From assembly GCA_036377595.1 (NCBI GenBank), contig DASUYB010000083.1, forward strand, positions 1-64,000: 64,000 bases of DNA, in the 5' to 3' direction. Position 1 is the first letter of the stretch. Every line of letters begins with the position of its first letter. Both the position numbers and the translations under genes were made by a program. This DNA comes from Longimicrobium sp. GTDB taxonomy: Bacteria > Gemmatimonadota > Gemmatimonadetes > Longimicrobiales > Longimicrobiaceae. Under the pieces are notes generated by a model that had not been told where the DNA came from, ran no database searches, and saw only the letters and a list, made by a program, of their open reading frames with translations. Below are positions 43,396 through 52,440 of the stretch, piece by piece.

Positions 43396-44157
43396 TCAAT
43401 CGTCCCGCCCGCCCGGCCGCGCCTGGCGGAAGAGGGCGAGGATGGAGTCCTCCGCGCCGCCCTCCAGGTGCTTGCGCGCCGAGGCGAAGGGCCAGACGGC
43501 GGTGTCGTCCGGCAGCCGCACCACCCACGCGTCGCCGGTGTGGCGCCACTCGCCCGCGTACTCGGCGACGAGCGACTCGCCCAGCGCCGCGCCGACCAGC
43601 GCCGTGTACTGGTCGAGCAGGTCCGCCTCGACGGGCCGGGTGTTGTTCACGAACTCGTCGACGAACGCCACCAGCGCCTCGCCGTACTCCGCCGGTCCCC
43701 CGTTCGCCGCGACGACTTCGCGCAGCCGCTCCGCCGTCTCCCGCAGCGGTTCGACCGGATCCTCGTCGCGAATCTTCCCGCTGTCCCCAGTCCCCTGTTC
43801 CCTGTCCCCCAGCGATCGGAAGAGGTCGAGCACGGAGATCCCGCCGCCGTCACGAAGCTGCGCCTCGGTGACCCGGAAGGGGTGCACGCGCCCGCGCTCG
43901 CCCAGCTCCACCGCCCACTCGCCGTCGGCGTCGCTCCACGCGCCGCCATGGACGGCGATCAGCGCCTCGCCGAGGAACGAGCCCACCAGCGCGCTCTGCA
44001 CGCGCAGCTGCTCGGGCGACTCGACGGGGCGCACGGCCTGGACGTACTGCTCGGCCCACTCCACGCCGGCTTCGTCCAGCTCCAGCTCGCGGCCGGCGTC
44101 CTTCGCCAGCTTCACGAAGAGCTCGGCGGCCTGGTGCAGGAGGGCGGGGTCGCTCAC
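43396..44157 (-). CDS. Hypothetical protein with an internal duplication
   Basis: The 253-residue product contains two copies of one domain. [19 protein letters not shown] ... VLDLFRSL (about 55-116) is repeated as [19 protein letters not shown] ... ILALFRQA (about 183-246). Similar domains occur in small DUF-type proteins of unknown role. The linker (about 117-128, [12 protein letters not shown]) is encoded by a CCCTGTCCCC-type repeat resembling intergenic ones, suggesting repeat insertion. The GTG start overlaps, as GTGA at 44154-44157, the stop of the upstream hydroxyacyl-CoA dehydrogenase gene, so the pair is coupled. Confidence 0.75.
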   Translation of the reverse strand: MSDPALLHQAAELFVKLAKDAGRELELDEAGVEWAEQYVQAVRPVESPEQLRVQSALVGSFLGEALIAVHGGAWSDADGEWAVELGERGRVHPFRVTEAQLRDGGGISVLDLFRSLGDREQGTGDSGKIRDEDPVEPLRETAERLREVVAANGGPAEYGEALVAFVDEFVNNTRPVEADLLDQYTALVGAALGESLVAEYAGEWRHTGDAWVVRLPDDTAVWPFASARKHLEGGAEDSILALFRQARPGGRDD

Positions 44158-45014
44158 GGCTGGGCATACGAGTAGAAGCCCTCGCCCGTCTTGCGGCCCA
44201 GACGGCCGCTGGCCACGTACTTCCGCAGCAGCGGGCAGGGGCGGTACTTGTCGTCGCCCAGCCCCTCGTGGAGCACGTTCATGATGGCCAGGCAGGTGTC
44301 CAGCCCGATCAGGTCCGCCAGCGCCAGCGGACCCATCGGGTGGTTCATCCCCAGCTTCATCACGGTGTCGATGGCCTCGCGGGTGGCGACGCCCTCCATC
44401 AGGCAGAACACCGCCTCGTTGATCATCGGCATCAGGATGCGGTTCGACACGAAGCCGGGATAGTCCTGCGCCTCGGCCACCGTCTTCCCCAGCTTCTCCG
44501 ACATCTCCACCACCGCGCGCGTGGTCTCGTCCGACGTGGCCAGGCCGCGGATGATCTCCACCAGCTTCATCACCGGCACGGGATTCATGAAGTGCATCCC
44601 GATGACCTGTTCGGGGCGCTTGGTGCGCGCGGCGATCTCGGTGATGGAGATGGAGGAGGTGTTGGTGGCCAGGATGGCGTGCACGGGGGCGGCCGCGTCG
44701 ATCTGCTCGAAGATGCGGAACTTGAGCTCGACGTTCTCCGTCGCCGCCTCGACCACGAGGTCCGCGTCGGCCACGGCGGAGAGGTCGCCAGCGGCGGAGA
44801 TGCGGGCGAGCGCGGCGTCGCGGTCGGCCTCGGTGAGCGCGCCCTTCTTGATCTGCCGGTCCATGTTCCCGGCGATGGTCGCGCGCGCGGCGTCGAGCGC
44901 CTCGGCGCGCACGTCGATCATGGTGACGTCGTAGCCGTTCTGCGCGAACACGTGGACGATCCCGTTCCCCATCGTCCCCGCGCCGATCACCGCCACCTTG
45001 CGAATATCCGCCAT
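44154..45014 (-). CDS. 3-hydroxybutyryl-CoA dehydrogenase
   Basis: The 286-residue product is a short-form 3-hydroxyacyl-CoA dehydrogenase. The NAD-binding motif GAGTMGNGI lies near residue 10, the catalytic His lies in [15 protein letters not shown] near 140, and the C-terminal domain carries [13 protein letters not shown] and [15 protein letters not shown]. It oxidises 3-hydroxyacyl-CoA in fatty or branched-chain acid breakdown, or works in reverse in C4 synthesis. ATG 45014 begins the conserved domain, so the longer upstream frame is discarded. It is the first gene of a coupled pair. Confidence 0.94.
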   Translation of the reverse strand: MADIRKVAVIGAGTMGNGIVHVFAQNGYDVTMIDVRAEALDAARATIAGNMDRQIKKGALTEADRDAALARISAAGDLSAVADADLVVEAATENVELKFRIFEQIDAAAPVHAILATNTSSISITEIAARTKRPEQVIGMHFMNPVPVMKLVEIIRGLATSDETTRAVVEMSEKLGKTVAEAQDYPGFVSNRILMPMINEAVFCLMEGVATREAIDTVMKLGMNHPMGPLALADLIGLDTCLAIMNVLHEGLGDDKYRPCPLLRKYVASGRLGRKTGEGFYSYAQP

Positions 45015-45278
45015 CGGTCGATTCCCGATCTGCTGGTTAAGTTTGTCCGTCCAACGAACATCAGAGCTGCCGCCGCCCCGCGTGCCCGCTCCCCGCGCTT
45101 CGCGCGATCCTCCTCCCAGAACCGACTGGGGGGAGGGTGATAGGGACGCGATCACCCCCGTATGTCATTCCGAGCGGAGCCGCTGCGCCGGTCCTCGCGT
45201 CTGTGCGGATGCCGGGCGGCTCCCGAGGAATCTGTGGTCCGCGTCCGAGCGAATGCCTGACTGGCGCTCGAATGCAGG
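45015..45278 (-). other. Gene-free repeat region upstream of the hydroxyacyl-CoA dehydrogenase
   Basis: No gene is supported in 45015-45440. The region holds a reversed CAGTCGGTT-type unit (CCCAGAACCGACTGGGGGGA, 45116-45135), a TCATTCCGAGCGGAGC stretch (45169-45184), and the repeat at 45279-45346. It looks like a landing site for several repeat families. Confidence 0.55.
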
Positions 45279-45346
45279 CTATAGATCCTTCGGGCGCACT
45301 GACTTCCGTCACTCCGACGGTTCGGCGCAGCGCCCTCAGGATGACG
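45279..45346 (+). repeat. GATCCTTCGG...CCTCAGGATGACG repeat, copy 2
   Basis: CTATAGATCCTTCGG and CCTCAGGATGACG bound a 40-base variable middle. It matches the copies at 34721 and 46854. Confidence 0.75.
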
Positions 45347-45440
45347 TCCTTTGCTTCTTCGCCGGCCCGTACTAACCGATGCGTGGTCGTTTCGCGCGGA
45401 CGCCTCGACATCGGCGCGAGGCTTCAATCCCCCAGCAGCC

Positions 45441-45812
45441 TCAAAGCGCCAGGAGGAGCACGAAGTAGATGGCGATGAGGCTCGCGCCGGCGGCCATCGT
45501 CCACAGGCCGGGGTTCATCGCACCGCGCGCCCGCGACCCGTCGCGCGCCTGGCGCTCGCGTTCGACGGCGATGGTGGCCGAGCGGTGCTCCAGCACGTCG
45601 CGCAGCCCCACGAAGCGCGCTCCCATCGCGCCGCTGGCGCCGAACAGCAGCGCCATCACCCCCGCGCAGAACACGGTCAGCAGCCAGATGCGTGGCCGGT
45701 CCACCGCGGGGTCCAGCCCGAGCGCACGGAACGGGAACAGCAGCGGCGTCGCCGCGGCGAAGACCACGGCCGCGAGCACGGCGCTCCCCCAGAAGCGCAG
45801 CGGCCGGCTCAC
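45441..45812 (-). CDS. Small multi-helix membrane protein
   Basis: The 123-residue product has three membrane helices (about 8-27, 42-60 and 103-122) and a basic loop (VERERQARDGSRARG). It has no recognisable family motif. The GTG start overlaps the stop of the CPBP protease gene (GTGA at 45809-45812), so it is the second gene of a coupled pair and may be a partner of the protease. No cysteine or catalytic pattern is seen. Confidence 0.7.
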   Translation of the reverse strand: MSRPLRFWGSAVLAAVVFAAATPLLFPFRALGLDPAVDRPRIWLLTVFCAGVMALLFGASGAMGARFVGLRDVLEHRSATIAVERERQARDGSRARGAMNPGLWTMAAGASLIAIYFVLLLAL

Positions 45813-46801
45813 AGGCGCTCTCCCACGCGGTCGTCCACCAGCGGCCGCAGCGCGCGCATCTTCGCCGACTCGCCGATCCACGGCGCGCGGAGCAGGAACA
45901 CCGCGATTGCGGCGATCACCACCGTCGCCGCGATCCCCGCCTCAGGCCCGAAGTCGCCACCGGTGAGCCAGCGCGGGCCGATGGAGACGGCGCTGTACAG
46001 CGGCGTGTCGCGCATCAGCCCGCTCACCGGGAAGTCGAGCAGCGCCGACATGGTCCAGTTCCACCCCAGGTGCAGCGCGGTGCAGAACCAGAGCGAGCGC
46101 GTACGCAGATATGCGGCGCCCAGCATCACCCCGGCGAGGAAGATGTTGCCCAGCGCGAGCGCGTCGACACCCGGGTTGCGCGCATGTGCCAGCGCGAACA
46201 GTGCCGCGGACAGGAGCAGCGCGGGCCGGGCGCCGATCCCCTGCACCAGCGCCTGGAACAGGTAGCCGCGGAACAGCGCCTCTTCGGCCGCCGCGGCCAC
46301 CGCGAAGAACAGGAGTGCCTGCCCCAGAGCGGCGACATATTCGGTCGCATTCCCTCCGTCGGCAACCCATCGCGCGCTTCCCGCCACGGCAAGCACACCG
46401 CTGGCGAGCGCGATCCCGCCGCCGCCGAGCAGGAAGCCGACGCCGAGGTCGCGCGGGATGGCCCGGTCGGCCGCGAACCCCAGCGCGCCGATGCGGCGCC
46501 GGTCCACGAGCGCGAGCATCAGCCACCCCGCGCCGGCCGCCGCGGCGAGCTCCACCGCCACCTGCGCGCCGAAGCCGGGGCGCACGCCGGCCAGCATCAC
46601 CCCCGCGCCGATGGCGGTGAGCAGGAAGAACGTGGCGCCCAGCCACATCGCGATCCGCCACCCCGCGCGCACGCCGTACGGGCCGTAGAAGATGCGCTCC
46701 AGCAGCGAGGGCTCGGGCGGCGCCGGCGTCTCGGGGAAGCCGCCGCCGGTGTGCTCGGGTGGGTGCAGGACGGGTGATTCGATGCTCAAGCCGCTCATCA
46801 T
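45809..46801 (-). CDS. CPBP-family intramembrane glutamic protease
   Basis: The 330-residue product has about eight membrane helices and the CPBP (Abi/Rce1) motifs: [16 protein letters not shown] near residue 168 with the catalytic glutamate pair, [10 protein letters not shown] near 205, and TALHLGWNW near 245. Such proteases cleave within membranes. Bacterial members act in peptide maturation, immunity to bacteriocins or anchoring. A role in processing the window's peptides is conceivable, but the nearest peptide gene is 5.6 kb away. ATG 46801 or the adjacent ATG 46798 is the start. Confidence 0.88.
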   Translation of the reverse strand: MMSGLSIESPVLHPPEHTGGGFPETPAPPEPSLLERIFYGPYGVRAGWRIAMWLGATFFLLTAIGAGVMLAGVRPGFGAQVAVELAAAAGAGWLMLALVDRRRIGALGFAADRAIPRDLGVGFLLGGGGIALASGVLAVAGSARWVADGGNATEYVAALGQALLFFAVAAAAEEALFRGYLFQALVQGIGARPALLLSAALFALAHARNPGVDALALGNIFLAGVMLGAAYLRTRSLWFCTALHLGWNWTMSALLDFPVSGLMRDTPLYSAVSIGPRWLTGGDFGPEAGIAATVVIAAIAVFLLRAPWIGESAKMRALRPLVDDRVGERL

Positions 46802-46853
46802 GCTGCGCCGGACGAGATTCGGCGTCTAGCGGCGAAGTCTCGTGCACGGCTGG

Positions 46854-46918
46854 CTATAGATCCTTCGGCCTGCCGCCGTCGTCCGCGACGCTGGTCACGG
46901 CCGGCCTCAGGATGACGG
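46854..46918 (+). repeat. GATCCTTCGG...CCTCAGGATGACG repeat, copy 3
   Basis: CTATAGATCCTTCGG, a 36-base middle, then CCTCAGGATGACGG. It lies upstream of the CPBP gene, in the opposite orientation to it. Confidence 0.75.
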
Positions 46919-46962
46919 CGGGGCGGACTCCCCGCGACGTACCAACATCCCCCAAAAACGCG

Positions 46963-46995
46963 GCGCCGCCCGGTCCTTTGGGGACCGGGCGGCGC
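46963..46995 (-). terminator. Terminator after the thiolase gene
   Basis: GCGCCGCCCGGTCC (46963-46976) pairs with GGACCGGGCGGCGC (46982-46995). On the minus strand GTTTTTGG follows. It lies 12 bases beyond the thiolase stop. Confidence 0.85.
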
Positions 46996-47006
46996 GGTTC
47001 GTCGGC

Positions 47007-48236
47007 TCAGACGCGCTCGACCGAGAGCGCGACGGCGTCGCCGCCGCCCAGGCAGAGCGTGGCCAGGCCGGTCTCGGCGTCGCGGTCCTTCATTGCGTGC
47101 AGGAGCGTGGTCAGCACGCGCGCGCCCGACGCGCCGATGGGATGGCCCAGCGCCACCGCGCCGCCGTTCACGTTCACGCGGTCCCAGTCCCACCCAAGCC
47201 CCGCGCCATCGGCCAGCGCCTGCACGGCGAACGCCTCGTTGGCCTCGATTAGGTCGTAGTCGCCGATCTCCGTCCCCGCCTTGGCCATCAGGTTGCGCAC
47301 CGCCTGGATCGGCGCGAAGAACAGCTCCTTCGGCTCCACCGCGCCCGTCGAGTACGCCGTCACCCGGGCGAGGATCTGGAGATCGTGGTCGCGCGCGTAC
47401 TGCTCACTGACCACGACGACGGCGGAGGCGCCGTCGTTCAGCGCGCTGGCGTTGCCGGCGGTCACCGTCAGCTGGTCGGCGGTCATCTCCTTCGGCGCGT
47501 CCTTGGCGAACGCGGGGCGCAGCTTGCCGAGTCCCTCGAGCGTGGTGTCCTCGCGCGGGTTCTCGTCCGTGTCCACCGTCACCGTCCCCTTGCGGCCGGC
47601 GATCTCCACCGGGACGATCTCGTCCCTGAACTTGCCGGCCTTGATCGCCTCCACCGCCTTGCGGTGCGAGGCCACGGCGAACTGGTCCTGCATCTCGCGG
47701 GTGACGCCGGCCTTCTTCGCCGTGTACTCGGCGTGCCCGCCCATGTGCACGTCACAGAACGCGCACCACAGGCCATCGCGGATCAGCCCGTCCACCAGCT
47801 CCTGGTCACCGAACTTCACGCCGCCGCGCATCCCGTAGATGTAGTACGGCGCGCTCGACATGCTCTCCTGCCCGCCGGCCACCACTACCTGGTTGTCGCC
47901 CGCGCGGATCGACTGCGCCGCCAGCATCACCGCCTTGAGCCCGCTGCCGCACACCTTGTTGATGGTGAGCGCCGAAACGGTCACCGGCAGCCCGGCCTTG
48001 ACCGCCGCCTGGCGCGCGGGCGCCTGCCCCACGCCGCCCTGCACGACGTTGCCCATGATCACCTCGGCCACGTCCTCCACCGCGATCCCCGAGCGGGCGA
48101 CCGCCTCGCGGATGGCCACGGCGCCCAGGTCCGGCGCGGTCAGCGACGACAGGCCGCCCAGGAAGCGGCCGATGGGGGTGCGCACCGCGCTGACGATCAC
48201 GGGCGTGGTGCGGGGGTCACGGGCTATGTCGATCAT
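47007..48236 (-). CDS. Acetyl-CoA acetyltransferase (thiolase)
   Basis: The 409-residue product has all thiolase signatures: VCGSGLKAV near residue 95 with the active-site Cys, [19 protein letters not shown] near 350 with the catalytic His, and [10 protein letters not shown] at the end with the second Cys. It joins two acetyl-CoA or cleaves 3-ketoacyl-CoA. Together with the acyl-CoA and hydroxyacyl-CoA dehydrogenase genes upstream on the same strand, it could complete beta-oxidation, though no enoyl-CoA hydratase is visible. ATG 48236 follows GGAAGGCGGAG. Confidence 0.95.
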   Translation of the reverse strand: MIDIARDPRTTPVIVSAVRTPIGRFLGGLSSLTAPDLGAVAIREAVARSGIAVEDVAEVIMGNVVQGGVGQAPARQAAVKAGLPVTVSALTINKVCGSGLKAVMLAAQSIRAGDNQVVVAGGQESMSSAPYYIYGMRGGVKFGDQELVDGLIRDGLWCAFCDVHMGGHAEYTAKKAGVTREMQDQFAVASHRKAVEAIKAGKFRDEIVPVEIAGRKGTVTVDTDENPREDTTLEGLGKLRPAFAKDAPKEMTADQLTVTAGNASALNDGASAVVVVSEQYARDHDLQILARVTAYSTGAVEPKELFFAPIQAVRNLMAKAGTEIGDYDLIEANEAFAVQALADGAGLGWDWDRVNVNGGAVALGHPIGASGARVLTTLLHAMKDRDAETGLATLCLGGGDAVALSVERV

Positions 48237-48286
48237 CTCCGCCTTCCGGTTGATTGAGATCTCGGGTCCTGCGCGTATTTGCCGCC

Positions 48287-49186
48287 TCAGGCGGCCTCTT
48301 CCAGTCTCGTGTTCCTGCCGTCCGCCACCGCGTATCCCCACGGGGTGAACGGGTCGTGCGTGGAGACGAGCAGCCACCGCTCGTCCGTCGCCCGCTTCAG
48401 CAGCGCGCGCTTGCTCTCCAGCGTCACCAGCGGCTCCACGTCGTATCCCATGATCCACGGCAGCGGAAGATGCGCCATCGTGGGAACGACGTCCGCCAGG
48501 AAGCACCCCACCTCGCCGTCCGACGAAACCAGGACGGACTGGTGGTGCGGGCAGTGGCCGGGCGTCCGGTACACCGAAATGCCCGGAACGATCTCCACGT
48601 CGCCTTCCACCAGCTTCAGCCGCCCCGCCTCCATCACGGGATCGAAGTTGTGCGGGAGATAGCTCGCCGAGGTGCGCTCGTTCACGCGGTGCGCCCACTC
48701 CCACTCGCCGCGCTGCACGTGGTAGGCCGCGTTGGGAAAGGAGAGCCGCACCTGTCCTTCGCGATCGCGATACGTGTTGCCGCCCGCGTGGTCGAAGTGG
48801 AGATGGGTGTCGACGACGATGGAGACATCGTCCGCCGAGAACCCCGCCGCGGCGATCGCCTGGTGCAGCCGATCGGGGAAGCGGGGATCGGAGGACGCGT
48901 TCTCGACGCCATAGATGTCGAGGAACTTCTCGTTCTCCTTGTTCCCCAGCCCCGTCTCGATCAGCACCAGCGCGTCCGGCGTCTCGACGAGGAGACAACG
49001 GAGGGCGAGGGGGATGCGGTTGCGCGCGTCGGCGGGGATGCGCTTTTCCCACAACGGCTTGGGGACCACGCCGAACATGGCGCCGCCATCCAGGCGCTGC
49101 AGCCCCGCCTCGAGCGCGTGGATGCGCATCCGCCCGAGCGTGCGGGTGCGCACCAGGGTGTCCGTCGCCAGCACCGTCTCCGTCAC
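48287..49186 (-). CDS. Metallo-beta-lactamase-fold hydrolase
   Basis: The 299-residue product has the MBL motif THLHFDHAGG near residue 120, a later TPGHCPHHQSV (near 205) and a DVVPTMAHLPLPWIMGYD segment, as in the quorum-quenching-lactonase and related clades. The substrate is unknown. GTG 49186 is preceded by GGAGGCGG and overlaps the exonuclease stop (GTGA at 49183-49186). It is the last gene of an arginine deiminase / exonuclease / hydrolase unit; their common purpose is not evident. Confidence 0.88.
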   Translation of the reverse strand: MTETVLATDTLVRTRTLGRMRIHALEAGLQRLDGGAMFGVVPKPLWEKRIPADARNRIPLALRCLLVETPDALVLIETGLGNKENEKFLDIYGVENASSDPRFPDRLHQAIAAAGFSADDVSIVVDTHLHFDHAGGNTYRDREGQVRLSFPNAAYHVQRGEWEWAHRVNERTSASYLPHNFDPVMEAGRLKLVEGDVEIVPGISVYRTPGHCPHHQSVLVSSDGEVGCFLADVVPTMAHLPLPWIMGYDVEPLVTLESKRALLKRATDERWLLVSTHDPFTPWGYAVADGRNTRLEEAA

Positions 49187-50085
49187 GCCGCCTCCATCGA
49201 CTTCGGGCTCTTCGTCCGCTTCTTCCGCCGCGCGCGGCGCCGCAGGAACGTCTGCAGCGAATCCCAGTCGCCCGCGCCCTGCTCCTCGGCCATCTCCAGC
49301 AGGCGGACCAGGATGCGCGCCGTGGCGACCGCGTCGTCGAGCGCGCGGTGGCGGCTCTCGATCTCCACCCCGAAGTAGAGCGCCAGCGCGTCGAGCCCGC
49401 GCGACGGCAGCTCGGGGAGGAGCTTCCGCGCCAGGCGCACGGTGCAGAGCTGGCGCCCGGCGGGGGTGGTGCCGTTGGCCGACTGCATCTCGTGCGTTAG
49501 GAAGCGCCAGTCGAAGGCCGCGTTGTGGGCCACGAAGACGCGCCCGCCGATGGTTTCCGCCACCTGCGGGGCCACCTCGTGGAAGTACGGCGCCTCCACC
49601 ACCATCTCCTGCGAGATCCCCGTGAGCGCGGTGATCATGCGGGGGATGGCGCGTGCCGGGTTCACCAGCGTCGCGTACGTGTCGGTGATCTTCCCTTTCG
49701 AGACGCAGACCGCGGCCAGCTCCGTCACCCGGTGGCCGCGGAACGGCGATCCGCCCGTGGTCTCCAGGTCGACCACGCACCACTCCTCTTCCCACAGGCT
49801 CCGGCCGGGCTCCGCTGGCGCCACGTCGGGCGCGGGGACGGTGGGGCGGGGGAGGGGCGCGGAGAGCGACCACACGCCCTCGCCGGAGACGGCGAAGCGC
49901 GGGTCCGTGCCCAGCAGCGCGAACACCGCGGCCGCCGCGGCGCCCGCGCCGTGGGTGATCCCCAGCACCTTCGCGGCCACCTCGCAGGTGGGCCGCGGCG
50001 TCTCCAGCAGCTCCAGCGCGCGGCGGACGAGAATGCCGTCCGGCTGGAAGCGGACCCCGTCCAGGGCAAGGGCCAGCTGGCTCAC
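49183..50085 (-). CDS. DnaQ-like 3'-5' exonuclease with an N-terminal helical domain
   Basis: The 300-residue product has a DEDDh exonuclease domain in its C-terminal two thirds: VVDLETTG (near 110, metal-binding Asp and Glu), HNAAFDWRFL (near 190) and HRALDDAVAT (near 250). The first 100 residues form a winged-helix-like domain (CEVAAKVLGITHGAGAAAAAVF). It may proofread or trim DNA ends, and is not a full polymerase subunit. The end is highly basic (RRRARRKKRTK). The GTG start overlaps the arginine deiminase stop (GTGA at 50082-50085). Confidence 0.88.
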   Translation of the reverse strand: MSQLALALDGVRFQPDGILVRRALELLETPRPTCEVAAKVLGITHGAGAAAAAVFALLGTDPRFAVSGEGVWSLSAPLPRPTVPAPDVAPAEPGRSLWEEEWCVVDLETTGGSPFRGHRVTELAAVCVSKGKITDTYATLVNPARAIPRMITALTGISQEMVVEAPYFHEVAPQVAETIGGRVFVAHNAAFDWRFLTHEMQSANGTTPAGRQLCTVRLARKLLPELPSRGLDALALYFGVEIESRHRALDDAVATARILVRLLEMAEEQGAGDWDSLQTFLRRRARRKKRTKSPKSMEAA

Positions 50086-51338
50086 CAGATGTCGTCGCGG
50101 CAGACGGGAAGGGTCATGCAGCGGCCGCCGCCGCCGCCCCGCACCAACTCGGCGCCCTCGAACGCGATCACCGCGCGGTCGCCGTCCTCGATCTCCACCT
50201 CTCCCGTGAGGAACTCGATCGCGTCGATCAGCCGGTAGCCGGCGGATTCCATCTCCCGCATCGTTCCCTCGTTGCGCGTGTAGCCCAGCACCACGCCCGG
50301 CCGCACCGCCACGAAGTTGCACCCGCTGGACCACTGCTCGCGCTCCTGCCGGGTCGGATGCCGGCCGCCGCACCAGATCGGCTCCAGCGGCAGCTCCACC
50401 TTCCGCAGCGCGGTGAACACGTCGTCGTACGCCTTCACCCCCTTCGCGTCGGGCTTGTAGTAGAGCACGGGGAGGCGCGAGGGGCTGAAGAAGTAGGGGG
50501 GATACACCACGCAGTGCTCGCGGTCCACCATGGTCATGATCATGTCCAGGTGGATCGCCGGGCTCTCGGCGGGAAGGACGACCACGAGGACGTGCTCGAT
50601 CCCCGCCGTCCCTCTCAGGCCATCGACGAGCCCCTCGATGGCGGCGGGAGAGGAGCGCTCGGAGAGGCCCACCATCGCCAGGTCGGGGCGCAGGATCAGG
50701 ACGTCGCCGCCCTCGATGGTGTAGTCGCTGCGGTGCTCGTCGGTGCCGTCGTAGATGAAGCCGCCGTTCCGGAGCAGCGGGTGGTAGAGGAAGAGCGCCT
50801 TCATCAGCAGCTCCTCGGTCCACCGCACCGCGTAGCGCATGGCGCCGATGATCACCGCGTCGTTCACCACCATGGCGGCGTCGCGGGTGAAGAACAGGTT
50901 CGGCAGCGGCGGCAGCTCCCAGCTGACCTTGTGCAGGAGCTGCGAGATCGGCCCCATCGGCGCCTCGACGCCCTCGACGAAGCGGCGGATCAGCTCCTCG
51001 CCCGGGATCTCGGCCAGCTCGCCCACCAGCGGCTCTGAAGACGCCACCTCCATCACCCGGTTGACCAGGAAGCGGCGCACCTCCGGCTCGTCGACGATGT
51101 CGGCCAGCAGCTCGCGCACGTCCAGCACCTCGGCGAAGCGCGAGAGGATGGCGCGGAAGCGCTGGTGCTCGCGCCGCGCCAGGTCCAGGTCGATGATGTC
51201 GTCGTAGAGGAACTGCTCGCGGTTGGACGGAGTCACCGCGAGCAGCTCGGCCCCCGGGGTGTGGCAGATCACCGTGCGGAGCGGCCCGATCTCCGAGGTG
51301 ACGCGCACCGTCTGGGGTGTGGGCGATGAGGTCGGCAT
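50082..51338 (-). CDS. arcA: Arginine deiminase
   Basis: ArcA hydrolyses arginine to citrulline and ammonia. The 418-residue product has FTRD near residue 155, EGGDVLILRPD near 212, HLDMIMTMVD near 262 with the catalytic His, and the terminal GGGRCMTLPVCRD with the nucleophilic Cys. Length is canonical. No arcB, arcC or transporter is nearby, so the usual energy-yielding arginine pathway is not encoded here; citrulline or ammonia production may serve another purpose. It leads a unit with an exonuclease and an MBL hydrolase. Confidence 0.94.
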   Translation of the reverse strand: MPTSSPTPQTVRVTSEIGPLRTVICHTPGAELLAVTPSNREQFLYDDIIDLDLARREHQRFRAILSRFAEVLDVRELLADIVDEPEVRRFLVNRVMEVASSEPLVGELAEIPGEELIRRFVEGVEAPMGPISQLLHKVSWELPPLPNLFFTRDAAMVVNDAVIIGAMRYAVRWTEELLMKALFLYHPLLRNGGFIYDGTDEHRSDYTIEGGDVLILRPDLAMVGLSERSSPAAIEGLVDGLRGTAGIEHVLVVVLPAESPAIHLDMIMTMVDREHCVVYPPYFFSPSRLPVLYYKPDAKGVKAYDDVFTALRKVELPLEPIWCGGRHPTRQEREQWSSGCNFVAVRPGVVLGYTRNEGTMREMESAGYRLIDAIEFLTGEVEIEDGDRAVIAFEGAELVRGGGGGRCMTLPVCRDDIW

Positions 51339-51455
51339 AGATGGAAAAATCTAGCCGCGCGCCGGAGGGGCGGCAACACGGATTCCGCCGACCCGGCCGT
51401 CCATGGAGAGAGAGTTTCGCGGCCGATGCCGGACTCCGGACCCGCCCTGATTCCC

Positions 51456-51501
51456 GGCGAATGAATTCGCGGCAACAAGGGCACAAAGTCCCTGCGGGAC
51501 T
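51456..51501 (-). repeat. AGTCCCGCAGGGACT repeat, copy 2
   Basis: On the minus strand this reads AGTCCCGCAGGGACTTTGTG, then CCTTGTTGCCGCGAATTCAT and CGCC. It is nearly identical to the copy at 62342-62387. The 331-base gap 51339-51669 contains only this and the next copy. Confidence 0.75.
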
Positions 51502-51602
51502 GCGGCCGCGGCATCGAGCTGCCGGGGAAGCGCTTGTCCGGCGCCGATCGGCAGGATGAGCCTCCGCCTGAACGCCGGCATCCCGCGCCGGCCTTGCCCC
51601 AC

Positions 51603-51650
51603 AGTCCGCGAAGCGGACTTTGTGCTGTTGTCGCCGTGGCTTCAGCCGCC
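51603..51650 (+). repeat. AGTCCGCGAAGCGGACT repeat, copy 3
   Basis: The hairpin AGTCCGCGAAGCGGACT is followed by a TGTTGTCGCCG core and CAGCCGCC. It points opposite to the neighbouring copy at 51456. Confidence 0.7.
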
Positions 51651-51669
51651 CGGACCGATGCTCGGAAGC

Positions 51670-52299
51670 CTACCCCGCCTTCCCGTTCGCCAGCGCGAAG
51701 GACAACCCCTCGAGCTCCAGCGTGACGTCGACGTTGCGCAGGGTGACGCCGCGGGGGACGCGCAGCCGCACGGGGGCGAAGTTCAGCAGCGCCTTCACGC
51801 CGGCGGCGACCACGCGGTCGACCACGCCCTGCGCCGCCTCGGCGGGAACGGCCACGATGGCGATCTCCACGCGGCGCTCGCGCAGGGTGGCGTCCAGCTC
51901 CTCGTCGGGCTGCACGGTCAGGCCGCCCCAGCTCTGGCCGATCTTGGCCGGGTCGGCGTCGAACACCGCGCTGATGTGGAAGCCGCGCGCCTCGAAGTCG
52001 CGGAAGCTGCTGAGGGCGGATCCCAGCCGTCCGGCGCCGATCACCGCCACGTTCCAGGGGCGCGTGAGCCCCAGGATCTGCCGGATCTCGCGCAGCAGCT
52101 CGGGCACGGAGTAGCCCATCCCGCGCTTGCCGAACGACCCGAAGAGCGACAGGTCCTTGCGCACCTGCGCCGAGGTGGTGCCGCCGCGCCGGGCCAGCTC
52201 GCCGCTGGAGATGGTCTCCGCCCCCGCGGCCTGGGCCTCCTGGAGAAAGCGCAGGTACAGCGAAAGCCGGCGCACCGCCGACTCGGAGATCTTCTTCAT
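51670..52299 (-). CDS. rex: Redox-sensing transcriptional repressor Rex
   Basis: Rex senses the NADH/NAD ratio and represses genes for fermentation and respiration when NADH is low. The 209-residue product has an N-terminal winged helix (about 1-75: RRLSLYLRFLQEA, RKDLSLFGSFGKRGMGY) and a Rossmann domain with GAGRLGSAL near 91. The C-terminal helix that swaps between subunits (DVTLELEGLSFAL) is present. A consensus Rex site lies 60 bases upstream of its start, so it should repress itself. ATG 52299 begins the conserved domain. Confidence 0.95.
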   Translation of the reverse strand: MKKISESAVRRLSLYLRFLQEAQAAGAETISSGELARRGGTTSAQVRKDLSLFGSFGKRGMGYSVPELLREIRQILGLTRPWNVAVIGAGRLGSALSSFRDFEARGFHISAVFDADPAKIGQSWGGLTVQPDEELDATLRERRVEIAIVAVPAEAAQGVVDRVVAAGVKALLNFAPVRLRVPRGVTLRNVDVTLELEGLSFALANGKAG

Positions 52300-52359
52300 G
52301 CCATGAACCACGCTGCGACTCGCGCGCCGCCGCGCGAACAACGCCGGCCGCGAGAAGGC

Positions 52360-52377
52360 TTGTGAAATCATTCACAA
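52360..52377 (+). promoter_or_regulatory. Rex operator
   Basis: TTGTGAAATCATTCACAA is a perfect match to the Rex consensus TTGTGAANNNNTTCACAA. It is 60 bases upstream of the minus-strand rex start, in position to cover its promoter. Confidence 0.9.
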
Positions 52378-52440
52378 GATAGGGCGGAGATCCGGGAACG
52401 TCAACGCACAGAATCCGATCCTGGTCTGATCGAGAAAAAG

